A DNA stretch of 64,000 nt from Henricia sp. BOLD:AAB3569 (GCA_037783545.1 JBBELK010000636.1:992001-1056000), one strand, 5' to 3'; shown: positions 45,593 through 57,801, numbered from the stretch's first letter. Made by a program: numbers and translations. The notes: a model not told the origin generated them from the sequence alone.

Positions 45593-46631
45593 TATTCCCG
45601 GGACACAAAAATGACTTATTTAATGAATTACATAAATGTATTCTTATATTAGTAATTGCTCAAACCAGCTTTAGAAAAAACACATGACCATGAAAAAGTT
45701 AAATAGCTTTCCAAAAATCATGCCTTTCCATTACAGTTCTACTGTAATGAAGGAGGGCATGGATTGTTGTTTTTAGAAAGGTCCTGCAAACCTTTACAAA
45801 GTAAGACTAACATTGCAAGAAGAAATATGACGGGAGCCGTCATTAGCTTTTTTATTGATTGATTAGGCTTATGGAGTGCTAAACCTACAGAACTTACGGA
45901 ATTTTAAAAGCACTTCTGACATGTGCAGGTACAACCACTTTACAAGCTTTGAAATAAATCTCAAGAATTTTTACCACCTTTTCTCCTCCTGTATGAAGGA
46001 GGTCCAATTGAAGCATAAAGGACATGTGATTAATTTGCACCAAGATGTCACAAGGCGCATTTTGAAAGGCTTAAAGGACCCCTTAAAGGATCAGTCAATT
46101 CAGACCCCGAATTATAAGAAAGGTTGTTGTACTAGGGGTGCACCCAAGTAAATAGGCAGAGATCCGTGCGCCGAGCTCATAAATACTTTGTATGCCCTCA
46201 AATTCTGTTTTATTAGAGAGAGTTGCGAGCTGAACGAGTGTGGTCTTGTGTAGAATGTGACCATCGCCGTGATGTGGGGTATTTTTTCTTCCAACTATAA
46301 ACATTTTGGACAATGTAGCTCCTAAAAGTGGCCCTATTTTGCCCAGTAGCGTATGTGCCTTTGTTCCAAAATGGACGCTGGTCTGTTTAGCAACTTTCAC
46401 TGTTGCAGGGGTAGTTTTGTTTCAAGTGGAAATTAGGGAATAAAAGTGACGGATTACCCTCATAAAATTGAACAGAATTGAAAAGATGAGACTTCAATGA
46501 GTATTTTGGTTGTCGTCCTGAGAAGCTGAGAGAGTTGTGAGTATTTTAAAATGATTTTTGAAAATGGGGCATTTAGCATTGGTTCCTATGGGAGCCCTAT
46601 TTTCTTGGGTGCACACCTAGGGGCAAGTTCC
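45593..46631. other. Unassigned DNA
   Basis: The 101-residue minus frame at 46095-46400 is open but has no domain I recognise and no typical codon pattern. No element ends were defined. Confidence 0.3.
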
Positions 46632-46719
46632 AGTGATGACTAGTTCGACTAGAGTCCCTCGAACAACATAAATTACACGTCCTTTGAGGGACTCTAGTGA
46701 ACTACCGGTATAGTCACTC
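46632..46719. repeat. Imperfect hairpin with TAGAGTCCCTC arms
   Basis: TTCGACTAGAGTCCCTC is inverted as GAGGGACTCTAGTGAA, with outer AGTGATGACTA and TAGTCACT also pairing. Confidence 0.8.
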
Positions 46720-46919
46720 ACTCAAACTTGCTCAAAAAAGGACAGTGAGGGAACCCTTTCTCACAATGAAAAGTTAAGGGAAACGGTCATGTTCGGACAA
46801 CAACTTATCATTGATAATTGAACACGGATGATAAAAGAATCAACGTGTGAGTGGCTAACATTGTCGATAAAAACCGAAAGAATAGCTGATGGTACATTTA
46901 AACGGTTAACACTATATTA

Positions 46920-47004
46920 GCAACTAACAATGAAAATTTGGCACACACCATTGTTAATAACAATGGTTTGCGCCCAATTTCCACTGTTAGTTGCTAATAT
47001 AGTG
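46920..47004. mobile_element. CACTA-type foldback MITE, copy 1
   Basis: Begins CACTATATTAGCAACTAACA and ends TGTTAGTTGCTAATATAGTG. The centre pairs ACCATTGTTA with TAACAATGGT. The flanks are TTAA on both sides. Copies lie at 57880 and 63533. Confidence 0.88.
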
Positions 47005-47462
47005 TTAACCGTTTAACCGTTTAAAGAATTTACAATAGTTTTCAGAGGGTTATTTGTAATGACTTCATTAAATTGAAATAAATTTATATGGGGTCGTAGT
47101 AAACTTTTGACCAGATAAAGGTTCAACGTTTATTTTTGGGGGCCTAGGGGTATTGTGTGCATTGCAAATGCCTACAAACACCAGTAACAATCTTTGGTGT
47201 CAGTGGAACAGTTAACCGACACTTGAAAAAATGTGGAAACCGGTTTCTGAATTAACCGTAAATTCCCATCCTACTTACGATGACTCTAGCTCCAAAGGAA
47301 AATTTGATTTTTGCTACGGACACCAAAAGAAGGTGGGGGGAAAATCTACATGTACCTTGCAATTTCTACAGTAATTTTCAGAGGTACACTTTGCAAAAAG
47401 TGTTTGTTTTTTCCAGATACTAAATAAGGATGGTTCACAACTGAGCCTTTCCTCGCGTAGCC
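47005..47462. other. Unassigned DNA
   Basis: No gene or repeat was recognised. Confidence 0.3.
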
Positions 47463-48020
47463 GTAACGCGTGTCACTTTGAGAAAATAAAGCAGTGTGGA
47501 CGGAATTTGGACTGAAACGACACATTGAAAACCACAGAATCGACTAGCACCCTGTTTACACTTGATCCCCGAGCTCGGGGTCGAACACCAAGCTCGGGAT
47601 CAGCCCTCGTTCACAAACTGAGTGTAAACGCTCTCGGGACCAAATTGGCCCCGGATCAGACGCGGAGATTTTGGTCTCGCGTTGGCGGAGGGTTCGATCC
47701 CGAGCTCGGGATCAGTTTGCGGTTAGATAAGCAATTAATCTTTACCGCATCCGCTCCACAGCTGTAGCGGGGGAAAAGTCCACGACTGCAACTTCTGACA
47801 CCGCTCGAGATCAACTACAGAATGTAAACGCGGCACTCAGGATCATTGCGGTTAACACTGAAGCATTCTTATCAGGGGATCAATCTTGATCCCGAGCTCA
47901 GGACCAGTGTAAACACGGTGTTGGGTGAAAAGCATTTTGGGATTCTGTGGTTTTCAGTAGGTTATTTCACTCCATCCAAACTTCCTCCGCACTGCTTTTT
48001 CTCAAAGTGATGCACGTTGC
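47463..48020. mobile_element. Inverted-repeat element split by a punctuated element
   Basis: The left arm 47463-47543 (GTAACGCGTGTCACTTTGAG, AGCAGTGTGGACGGAATTTG, GAAAACCACAGAATC) is inverted at 47937-48020 (GATTCTGTGGTTTTC, CTCAAAGTGATGCACGTTGC). The element 47548-47920 sits between the arms. Confidence 0.85.
47548..47920. mobile_element. Punctuated element, GTGTAAAC family, CGAGCTCGGGATC variant
   Basis: Ends CACCCTGTTTACACTTGATC and AGTGTAAACACGGTG are inverted. GTGTAAACGC recurs at 47622 and, as ATGTAAACGCGG, at 47821. The palindrome CCCGAGCTCGGG appears several times, with the variant GATCCCGAGCTCGGGATC. Confidence 0.88.
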
Positions 48021-48982
48021 ATTTTTGAAAATAGCTCAGTGTGAAATAATGGAGCCTGAATGAAACACTAAAATTCACATTACAGCTGTTTTATTAACTG
48101 AAGAGTTATGTACATGTAGCGTCTGTGATGATGTAATTTGTAGTTCCCCAACAAGTTTTCTTATACGTCTGGTAATGAAGAGGAGAATCCCATCAATATT
48201 TAGTTTAAATTATTTAAATTATTTAGTTTAGCACCGTTAACACAACATCTGTTTTTCATCATTTTCATTGCTGATAATACAAGATACATGTAGCAAGATA
48301 ATCTGCGAAATCCCAAAGACCTTTTCAACGTGGTTCAACTGCATCCAGTGGAAAAAAAAGTCATGTTTAATGTGTCCGAGTCGGCTGCTATGTGTATTTC
48401 ACAGGCTTGCATAAACCACTTGTAAAACCTGAATTATGTTATAGTTATGAGGTGATGGATTTTTCGCACTTACCAGTCACCCGCCCATTTGACCCCCGAC
48501 CCGTCGCGGATGCACATCCATTTTTCTGTCTGAACATTCTCTAATGACAACCAAGTTCATGTAAACCATTTTCCATCGCAGCGATGTTTTTCTCATGAAA
48601 ACTGTTTTGTTTTGTTCCGAGACTGGCGTTTGATTGATAGCTGCTCAGAATGGACTCAACTTGTCAGGATGCTATACAGATTCTTCCATTTCATGAGAAG
48701 GGGGAAAAAGAATTATCATTTTTCAGGAACAATTGAGGGATGAATATTTGTTGAATTTTTTTCTGATGACAAACTCTTCTCCCTTGTTTACTGGAAACAG
48801 ACTTCTTCTGAGGAAATCTAAAAATATCCTGGATTTTGCAACAGATTCTTCGGGAAAATGACTAATTTTGTGAGTCCTGACATAGATAAAAACCCTCCGG
48901 GATTGTAAACTAACAACCTTGGAGGTTTTCAGATGTATTTGAAGTCACGGAATGAACTTGTTCTCCCAGATGTCTTCCGGGG
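48021..48982. promoter_or_regulatory. Candidate cis-regulatory block (48640-48960)
   Basis: No repeat hallmark or partner; AT-rich with AAGAATTATCATTTTTC and AATTGAGGGATGAATATTTG. Support is only its single-copy look and intronic position. Confidence 0.25.
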
Positions 48983-49265
48983 GAAAAAGCTGACCGCAAC
49001 TGTCGTTGCACAAAATTTCCCGTGCTACTTAAACCCATTTCGACTTTCACGACGACGCGTAATCAGCCATGTGACCCGAAAATGCATTTTCTGACATCCT
49101 TGGACCACCCCACGTCACCGTTCTCTACACAACGCCAAAAGACCCCAAGGCACATTGCAAAATTTGGAAGAGAACGAATGGACAACGTTGTCGCATGCGC
49201 AGTAGATTTGCGCGACGTCCTTACGTTGTGTTGTACTTCGCCGTCGTGTAATTGAAAGCTCCCTA
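48983..49265. mobile_element. TA-flanked MITE (TAGGGAGCTTTC), copy 2, left-truncated
   Basis: Inverted match to 40512-40832 from GCTGACCGCAACTGTCGTTG to CGTGTAATTGAAAGCTCCCTA. The left terminal ~35 bp present in copy 1 are missing. Confidence 0.88.
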
Positions 49266-49610
49266 TTGCATGGCTCCCACAGACTTCCAAAGTGGAATGT
49301 CAGTTGTACTGGGTCTGAACATTCACTGGTAATCTGAAATATCCACTGCTAAAGCACAGGAAAACAGTTCACTGGTTTTAGTGTAGATCCAGTAACCTTG
49401 GTAATTAAACATACAAAGGGTTGCGTTTTTGCTTTTGTACTCTATTGACTGATGAAAGAAAAATGCTCCTGAGATATTTCCTAAGATAAGGACAAACCAG
49501 ATTTAAAACGATTCTCTTGTTAAAGAAATGTTAGTGCTTCATTTGTTCTGTCAAGTCCCCAGCCACCCTTGTCCCCCTCCCAAATGACCGAGTTTTGCTT
49601 CAACCTTTTA
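49266..49610. other. Unassigned DNA
   Basis: No gene or repeat was recognised. Confidence 0.3.
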
Positions 49611-50104
49611 CACCCCGTTTACACTCGATTCGGCAAAGGCGAATCGAACTCCGCAATTTCCAAAAAGGGGAGTTGAAGCCGGGTAGGCACTAAGTGTAAA
49701 CGCAAAAGGCGAATTGAAAAAGGCGGATCAGACCCGGGTCTGATTCGCCTTTTTCAAGTCACCTTTGGGGTAGGGTTGAACCCCGCAATTGCGGGGTTGA
49801 ACCCCGCAATCGTCAAGGTCGCTTGTAGTGTAAACGCTACCCGAATACAGATTCAGGAATTTGAGTGTCCTTGGGGCGGTGCCCACAGTGTAGTAGATTT
49901 AATTGACCAATCTGGCACTAGTGCAGCAACACCTAACAGCTCACGCATGCGCTGCAGTTACATTTAGTGGTGACTTTTGCGGTTTCTAAAGCGAGTTGAA
50001 GCGATTTGGGGTGTAGTGTAAACGCGGCAAATGTTCAGTTTTGTGGTCGCAATAAAAATGCTGGATCTGTATCCACCTTTGCCGATTCGAGTGTAAACGC
50101 GGTG
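49611..50104 (+). mobile_element. Punctuated element, GTGTAAACGC family, copy 1
   Basis: Ends CACCCCGTTTACACTCGATTC and GATTCGAGTGTAAACGCGGTG are inverted. GTGTAAACGC also occurs at about 49692, 49829 and 50018. Palindromic modules separate the words: GGATCAGACCCGGGTCTGATT (49726) and CCCCGCAATTGCGGGG (49782). Confidence 0.92.
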
Positions 50105-50191
50105 TTACTTCTAAGCATTTAGTTATTTTCTGCTACTTATCTGCCTTGTTTTGAAACTGACAAACTGCAACTAACTTTTCTGTGAGGTGGC

Positions 50192-50619
50192 TTCTTTCCA
50201 CAGTAATGAAGTACATTTCTGTAACATTTAAGATCTTATGTCCAAGTTCACTTCAAATGTCCTAATTTTATCTTTAAATTATCAAGCTAAACTTTTTCAC
50301 CAAGGACTAGTACGAAAAATAGTCCTACAACATACATTTGTGAAAACCCCGTGTACAAAATTTTGTATTACGCATGTAACAAAGACGGAAAAAAATTCAC
50401 AAAATGGTCTGTCCACGTTATATACGTACATGTTATAGGAAAATTTGTACACAAGCTTTTCAAAAATGTATGTTGTGGCAGCAATTTCTTACCTTTTTGG
50501 GCAAAAGTTATCTCCTGAGAACAAAACAAGGACATTTCTTTAATTCTGAGATAAACTAAAGACATCTGAAAGGAATAATTGACTTATTTTTCAAATGTAC
50601 CCCATTACTGTGGACAGAC
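50192..50619. mobile_element. Foldback element family H, copy 3 (diverged)
   Basis: TTCTTTCCACAGTAATG is answered by CATTACTGTGGACAGAC. The inner hairpin (GTGTACAAAATTTTGTATTA with AAAATTTGTACAC) corresponds to that of copies at 41336 and 55887, with many substitutions. Confidence 0.7.
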
Positions 50620-50913
50620 CCATCTATCCGAAATCTACAAAGATACAATAAAAACTTTAAAACTTTCAAGAGATATAAATGTCCCGGGGAGCATCAAACT
50701 TTGGAAATGAAAGAGAAATTGTCAATTTGTTGACCGCAATGACACCGGGTACGCTTCAGGTCAACCCTGCAGTCATGAATGCAATGTCTAGTGATTTATG
50801 CACAATAACCGTTTATTTGTAAAGTGATGAAATATATTCAAGAGTGCACATTTGGAAAGAGGTTTTGGAAAGATGCAGGTATGTTTATTTTGGATCTTGT
50901 GTACTTTATAGGT
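50620..50913. other. Unassigned DNA
   Basis: No gene or repeat was recognised. Confidence 0.3.
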
Positions 50914-51384
50914 CCATTTACACTTGATTCACCTTTGCCGAATCGAACTCCGCAATTTCCAAAAAGGGGAGTTGAAACCAGGTAGGCACTAAGTGTAAAC
51001 GCAAAAAGTGAATTGAAAAATGCGGATCAGACCCGGGTCTGATTCACCTTTTTCAAGTCACCTTTGGGGGTAGGGTTGAACCCCGCAATTGAATCCTGCA
51101 ATTGTCAAGGTCGCTTGTAGCCGAATACAGATTCGGCAATTTGAGTGTTCTTGGGGTGGTGCCCGCCGTGTAGTAAATTTAATTGACCAATCTGGCACTA
51201 GTGCCGCAACTCCTAACAGCTCACGCATGCGCTGCAGTAAGAATGTACAATTAGTGGTGACTTTTGCGGTTTCTGAAGGCGAGTTGAAGCCGATTTGGGG
51301 TATAGTGTAAACGCGGCAAATGTTAAGTTTTGCGGTCGCAATAAAAATGCTGGGTCTGTATCCACCTTTGCCGGTTCGAGTGTT
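50914..51384 (+). mobile_element. Punctuated element, GTGTAAACGC family, copy 2
   Basis: Matches 49611-50104 throughout. The left end is altered (CCATTTACACTTGATTCACC) and the right end stops after TTCGAGTGTTCTG, so the terminal word is decayed on both sides. The CCCGGGTCTGATT module is kept. Confidence 0.9.
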
Positions 51385-52067
51385 CTGTAAAACAATCAAG
51401 TCTAAAAGCAGGGTTTGATTGGACTTTTTTGGGGGGTTAAACTACCGTGGTTGTGTGGTAGAATTACAAAATTAAGTCCAATGGGGACCGGGACATACAT
51501 GTACAAGGAACTACTGTCCTCGTCAAATTACCATGACCACGAATGGTTTCATTTTAGAAACTAAAAATGAGTTAAATGTGGCAAATTTTAATACAAGTTT
51601 AAAGGATTTTTTTCTTCTTCTGTGTTTAAAGCCCAAATACATCTTAATTTGCAGTTACCCAAAATTTTACTTCACAGATTGACAAGAAAAATCCGACTAA
51701 AAGTGTTGATAGCAATTGTAACCAACCCCACATGCCCTTTTCCTCATGTAAAACAGTACATTTCTGGGAGAAATTGCCAACTGAAGGTGCTTTTTCCAAA
51801 AAATTCTGCAGACAATTTTTTGACCATTAATTCAATACACACAAAAAAAGGTTTTCTGAAGTATTATACTGCATCTACGGTATGTGAATGGAATTTCTAC
51901 AAGGTAGTTTTTCAACATTATTCTTTAGTTATGTAATAATGTTCCTGTTTTTAAAAGTTTTCAAATCATGTAATCTGTCTTTAAACGTGGCAAATTTTAA
52001 TATAAATTTGAAGGATTTGTGTTGAACAGGATTTTTGAGTTATCCATGGTTGACTGGTTGAATGTAA
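51385..52067. other. Unassigned DNA with an element K end fragment
   Basis: At 51410-51500 the series TTGATTGGACTTTTTTGG, TAAACTACCGTGGTTGTG and AAGTCCAATGGGGACC matches the left end of the element at 56005. The rest has no recognised content. Confidence 0.5.
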
Positions 52068-52490
52068 CTATTGATTGCTTTCGATGACGTAGAACATCCG
52101 GAAATGTGTGGTGGTCAACAGTCACGCGCGTACACGCGCGCGCCAATAGACGCACATGAACACGCGTAAAAAATACTCACCAGCGTATTTTCATTCAAAG
52201 ATGCCACACACGCGCGCGTTGCGATACGTTCAAAATATTGAGCATGCTTGTAAACACGAAAGTGCTTCTACTTGATCGCGATTTTTAGCCTGAAGAAAGA
52301 CATTTTTATCTTTATCGATACAACAGCCATGGCGCAACAACATAAAGCAAGGTTAAGCAACGGAGGTAAGTGCAACCAATTCGCTTTTCTTGCTCTGTTT
52401 GCCGGTTATTACTCGAGCCAAGTGGGTCATGAAAAATGCCCACCAAAATGGTGGATGTAAGGCGTGACGTCACCGGAAAGCAATCAATAG
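52068..52490 (+). mobile_element. Element with CTATTGATTGCTTTC ends and an exon-like core
   Basis: CTATTGATTGCTTTCGATGACG pairs imperfectly with CGTGACGTCACCGGAAAGCAATCAATAG. Inside, ATG at 52329 in a GCCATGG context opens a frame (MAQQHKARLSNGG) that meets a consensus splice donor GGAG|GTAAGT at 52366. This may be a first exon of an autonomous relative or of a captured gene. Confidence 0.7.
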
Positions 52491-55400
52491 CGGTACATGT
52501 AGTTACGTACATGTTTAGTCCTACATGTAGACCATTCAGTTTCAACTTGGCAAAGCAAATGGTACTAAACTGTATTCCAGTTTTTGGCAAAATTGCAGTG
52601 ATATAAATGCATACTTGTGCATGTAACAACTTTTAAATATCATATTAGGAAAGGTATAAGAATTGATCCATGTTAGTGTAAAATGTTTAGTCATGGCAAG
52701 TTAACAGAACGAAATAGGTTGCAGAAAATTATCCCCATAAACCACCCTCCATGTAGCTGTACAAGTGCTGCAAAAACGTCCTATGGAAACAGCCTTATAC
52801 CTTTAACAATTTTAACAGACATTAAAATCACTGTGTTCACAAGACGTGCGAAAGAAAAGTCTTTACAATAAGCTCAATTGGTCCCACACAGTCAAGTGCT
52901 GGAAGCTGGTTCAAACTACACAAGAGAAAATTACACGTGGCACTGCGGCGGCATATTCGGCTAATACAAAGCTACGTCAGGTCATGGGTCTATCAGTTCC
53001 ATCACCGGATCCCAAAATGTTCAATCCCTTTCACTAAGAACCTCCATCAAGAAATGTACAAGACCATGTTTTGTTTGTGTGAGCCTGGGAAATTAGAAAA
53101 TGATTGTTTTTGCCTGTGGCGAATGCGCAGCCGGGATGGTTCTTGTGACGTGATCCCGAGAGAATATATCTGTGTCACAATTTTTTTTCTCGTTCAGAGA
53201 TGGGTTCCACGGTAAATACAACCTTGTATTACAACTTGCCTCCAGTTTCCAACATCAGAGCTTGTCGCGGTCATATACAGAATTAGCAAAACACAAAGAA
53301 AACTGAATTTAGACTACCAATTTTTTAAACTGATAACAAACTTGCAGCCCAGATCGAGAGCCAACGGCAAGTACTCAGCGCGAGTTAAGCCGACACTGAT
53401 TGTGGCCGAATGGGGACAAGGCTCAAACGAGGGACACCCAAGCCAATTTCAACCCTATTTCAAACTGCTCCAGGGGCACAAAAGGGGGAACAGTTTCTAG
53501 AAGCACTATGTCAAAATGATTAGGGAGCTCCTTCAGATCTTTTTTCTCCCGAGGCCTTCATTTTTCTTCTTGCAGGGCCGGAGAACAGTTGGCAGCAACT
53601 GTAACAATTTTCTCCTCAATTCCCAGCTGCCCTGAGGGATGAAAAACGCAAATTGCAGACAAGTTTGGAATATGAAACGCTTAACCCGCAGTCAGCAATA
53701 CTGTGAGGGGCACATGTTTTAACAGTCCAAAAAGGCAATTACTATAGTAATATTGATTGTGCACACTCTCAATCATCCGGCAATGGGCAATGGGGGTGCA
53801 TAATTAAGGCATAGAATTTCATTTAAAAACCCATATTAGTTGCAAAGGCCACAAATTTCACATTTTTAAACTGTTACCCACAAGCCCTCTACTGTACTCT
53901 ACTAGTCAAAAATACACACTGCAATATAACTGGCAGATTCAAGGATGCGACATCTTTTCAAAAGACACTATTATCAAGTCCCAATTGGCTACTGCTACAG
54001 TGTATGAAAATTTGGTCCCGATTTCAACATCAGGCTGAGATTAAAACCCACACCAGTTGTCATTATGCATTTCTTGCATGTCGAGTTGCAAGCCATCGCC
54101 TAAACACACAAAATGAGTGCAGGAATAAAAAGCCATCACTACGAACAAAAGCCCCCTGCTATAAACAATCTTCCACTCATATTTCATTCCGTTCACCAAT
54201 TTTATAATGTTTGCCCTAGCCAACAGAGGGGGGGAAACAACGCGCCGTGCATGCTCAAAGATGTCAAATGTGTGTTTATGGCGCAGGGGATACGATACAC
54301 TGGCCGTGCACTGCGCTAAACCAACACGAGGAGAGCGCGGGAGAGAGAAAAAGCGAGCGAAACGGGGTTCTGCACACATGTCTCTTTATTACAGGAAAAG
54401 CCACGCAGCCTAAGCTGTATATGACAGTGCAAACAAGCAGTGTGTAATATATCGGGGGATACGGGGATATGACATGACTACTGAGAGAAAACGAGCTAGA
54501 TTCTGCTCAGAAAAGCAAACCACACACGGTAGGCTCAGCGTTTCTCACTTTGTTTTTAAGTGTGCCTACGACTCTTCTGTTTGCCAGTTTTCTGTTTGTT
54601 TTCATTCCGGAAAAGAAGACGTGCTTCTGGTGTTGCAAAACTAACAAGGGATGTGTCCACTGCATGCTCGCATTCATTTTGAAATAATTGTAAAAACAAC
54701 TCACTTTTAGTGGGCAGCGCCTGCCACAGAATCGCCCCAACGACTTTATATTGTAAACACTGTAAATTTGTTTTACTGAATGAACATTCATGTTTTAGAA
54801 ATTTCTGTTTAAAGTCTTGATGAAAAATTAAATTAACATTTCAGTTCAGTTTAGGACAACTAGGCCTAAACACACTGCCAATTTCTCTTGAAATATCGAA
54901 TCACTTGCCAAGCCAAGCTATGCTGTTCAGACAAGAATACAAGCTTTGTCCAACGCACCCAGACCACACCATCTCCCCCCCAAAAAAGTGCACCTCCAAA
55001 ACACACCTAGCCCTAAGTCAAATTGCAAGTGCAAAACTTTTGACAAGTGCGAGTGAGTGAAATCGGCAAACCCCAACGAAGGCTTTGAGACCATTACAAA
55101 AGGGCACGGTGAGTGTCACCTTGTAATGTGCTGGTAACCCGAGACAAATCCCTCAAAGTTGAGGCAAAGCACCACAGCAAAAATATTTATGATCCGGTAG
55201 CCGCGTGATGATTGAGGTGGCATTATGGGGGTTTTTGGAGACAGCGATGGCCAGGGGGATGATTTGAGCAGTGCTGGTAATCAGGTGGGGATGTCAGAGA
55301 CCCCAACAAGTCATTACAAAATGGGAAGGCTTTGGACAACTTACTAAATAGCGGTGTTGCAGTCAGAGGCTTTTACAGGGTCAGCAACAGGGCCCTGAAA

Positions 55401-55589
55401 GTCCTCACAATTTTGTGGATTTTTGTCTAAGTTGCAAGCTACACATGTGTTTAATTAGGGAGTCGTTGGCTGGTTTTAAGCAGAATTATTTTGTAAAACT
55501 AGATAGGGGCCTGGATTTAAATTAGGGGTTAAAAGTAGGTTTGGCCAATCTTAAACACACGTTTAAAGCCAGCTAGGGGTCCTGGGCAC
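52491..55589. promoter_or_regulatory. 3-kb repeat-poor block; candidate regulatory or first-exon region
   Basis: Little in this block resembles the mobile elements around it. 53360-53700, 53900-54070 and 55060-55480 look single-copy. 54200-54420 is GC-richer and purine-rich (GAGAGCGCGGGAGAGAGAAA) and would suit a promoter, but no MSRRKQ-coding exon could be found. The 112-residue minus frame (54041-54379) lacks a domain. Confidence 0.3.
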
Positions 55590-55624
55590 TGATAATGCCC
55601 GAGCCGCCAGGCGAGGGCATTATC
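55590..55624. repeat. GATAATGCCC hairpin
   Basis: TGATAATGCCC is inverted as GGGCATTATCA around GAGCCGCCAGGCGA. The loop and arm style resemble the hairpin at 59252. Confidence 0.85.
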
Positions 55625-55886
55625 AATTGTCTAAGGTGTTGCCGAATGAAGGCAATTACATGCATATGACCCCACCAGGCCCTGGTAGTAAATGCACAAT
55701 GTAAAACCAGCCAATATCACATTTATTTTTAAATTCTTAAAAATCAGCAAAACTCCCAGAAATTTTGCAACAGAACTTCATCGTTTGGCTATTTTGTGTA
55801 CAGATTGCTTTTCCGCATGGTGTATGTATGGGCCTTGTTTCTGCCTCTGCGTGCGTGAATACAGATGAGCATTAACAAAGATTTGA

Positions 55887-56984
55887 GTCTTTCCACGGTA
55901 AAGGGGGTATTTTGGCAACACAGACCATATTTTCCAGAAAATACCTTTGTCTGGTTTCAAAATAAAAGAAATAAGTTATCTCTTCACTGAACAACTGAAA
56001 CTTAAGTGGTGTTCCCATTGGACTATTTTTGGTTAAACTCCCGTGGTTGTGCGGGAGAGTAACAAAATTTAGTCCAATGGGGACGCACGGAGAATTAGCG
56101 TCCCTGTAAAGTTACCGCGACCACGATGTAAAACGTACAGGGCGAGAGAGGCCGCGGAAACTTTCCGCTCAACCGCGGGAGTTATTTTACAGGGCCCTCG
56201 AAATATCCAATGGGAACAGCGCCGCCCTGTAGAACTACCGCTGCCGCTGTGTAAAATGCCAAATGGATGACGTCACTTCCTGCATCGTGCAATCCCACCA
56301 CACATTGCGCGAAAAATTTCTGGTTATTATGTACGGGCCCTGTATGTACGTACGCATGTGTTTTTTCATGCTCATTTCTTCGCAAATATAATGGCAAGTT
56401 TAATCGAAGTTGTTCGAAATTTGATTGGGTTTCGTGCAGCATGCACACAATATCATTTCGCGCCAATATGTGTATCGCATGGCATGTCGAACATCCTGTT
56501 AGGTCAAAGGTTATGTAAACCACGCCCTCAATTGACCACATATGGCCAGCCGAGTAGCTAAATTTTCCGCTCGCGTCATGTAAAATATATGGTAAGTGGG
56601 AACGCACGGGAGATGTTTACAGGGAGTCGCGGAAAGTTCCTGCGAGGGCGCGGAAAAAGAAGTCCAATGGGAACACGCCTTTAGGCCCAAAAAGAGTTAT
56701 AAATATTGTGACAACATGCCTTTCTAAAAAGCCTGTGAACAAATTTCCAATATATGCTCGTAACCGGGACGGCCTAAAATGTAACACAAGTGTCCGTCCT
56801 GGCTACGAGCGTATATTGGAAATTTTAGAAAGGTATGTTGTCACACTATTTGTAACTCTTTTTGGGCCCAAGTTATCTCTTCAGAACAACATAAACTTAT
56901 TTCTTTTATTTTGAGACCAGACTAGAGTATTTCTTCAAAAATATGGTCTGTGTTGCCAAAATGCCCCCTTTACTATGGAACGAC
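55887..56984. mobile_element. Foldback element family H, copy 2, with nested insertion
   Basis: Outer arms GTCTTTCCACGGTAAAGGGG and CCCTTTACTATGGAACGAC. The inner hairpin (CTCGTAACCGGGACGGCC with its partner at about 56790-56815) is intact and provides the empty site for the insertion seen in copy 1. It is itself interrupted at 56005-56680. Confidence 0.88.
56005..56680. mobile_element. Punctuated element K with GTGTTCCCATTGGAC words, TTA TSD
   Basis: Ends AGTGGTGTTCCCATTGGACT and AGTCCAATGGGAACACGCCT are inverted. A 3-bp TTA duplication borders it (56002-56004, 56681-56683), and the related copy at 41336 shows the single TTA. TCCAATGGGGACGCACGG, ATCCAATGGGAACAGC and GTGGGAACGCACGGG punctuate the interior. 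The frame of 141 residues inside has no domain. Confidence 0.9.
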
Positions 56985-57801
56985 CCATTTCATAAGCCAG
57001 ATCAGCCATGAGTTGCGTTCAGACGAACTCAAACTGTTGCCACTTTGAACCAAGGTATTTAAAATGAGCTGGTCCTAATAAAGTAACCACCCACACATGT
57101 GCTCTTGACCAATAGAAATGCATAAACTGTATTGGGTATTTTATGAACAGCAGCAACAATGGCAGTCTGTGTGTGTTCTTCCATTGTACAGCTTATTGCT
57201 TTGAGTAAACTTGTGGTGATTCATGATTTTGTTATTACTGGCTTTGTAAAAGCTTTGGCCAAGAAACTGCTTAGCAGACGTTGGGGGAAAAAGTCCACAA
57301 GACACGAAACAATTAAAGAAAAAGTGGGTCAATGAAATGACTTAGTTTAGCATTTATTTTGACATTTATAGAACAGAGCACAATCAGAATAAACATGTAC
57401 AGTATAGATCTACTGAAGGACATGTTCATGTATGTACTTAGAATTCATGTGACCACATCATAATCATTTCCTGGGACCTCATTGTATGTGTTTGAGGCAG
57501 TGGGGTTTACGTGATGAGATTTTCAAATGAAGTACATGTAACTACAGTAAGAGCACTGTATAGTTTACATTTAGTATCAACTGTGCCTAAAAAGCTGCAA
57601 ATAATATGCAGACTACAAAAGTTCAGCAGACATGTACTTAAAACTGTCTTTCATACTTTAAAAGTATAGATTGTCAGAAATTGGGCAATTTGGGGTGACA
57701 AAAGGCACCCCAATACTGACGCAAGATACATACATGAACAGTATACATAAATCAGTCATCCATGTACATAGAAATTCTTCTAACAAAGATACACAGACAA
57801 A
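56985..57801. other. Unassigned intronic DNA
   Basis: No gene or element was recognised; several TACATGTA-like octamers occur. Confidence 0.3.

Noticed and set aside
46095-46400. 101-residue minus-strand open frame
   Set aside because: No recognised domain, no neighbouring exon evidence; kept only as unassigned sequence.
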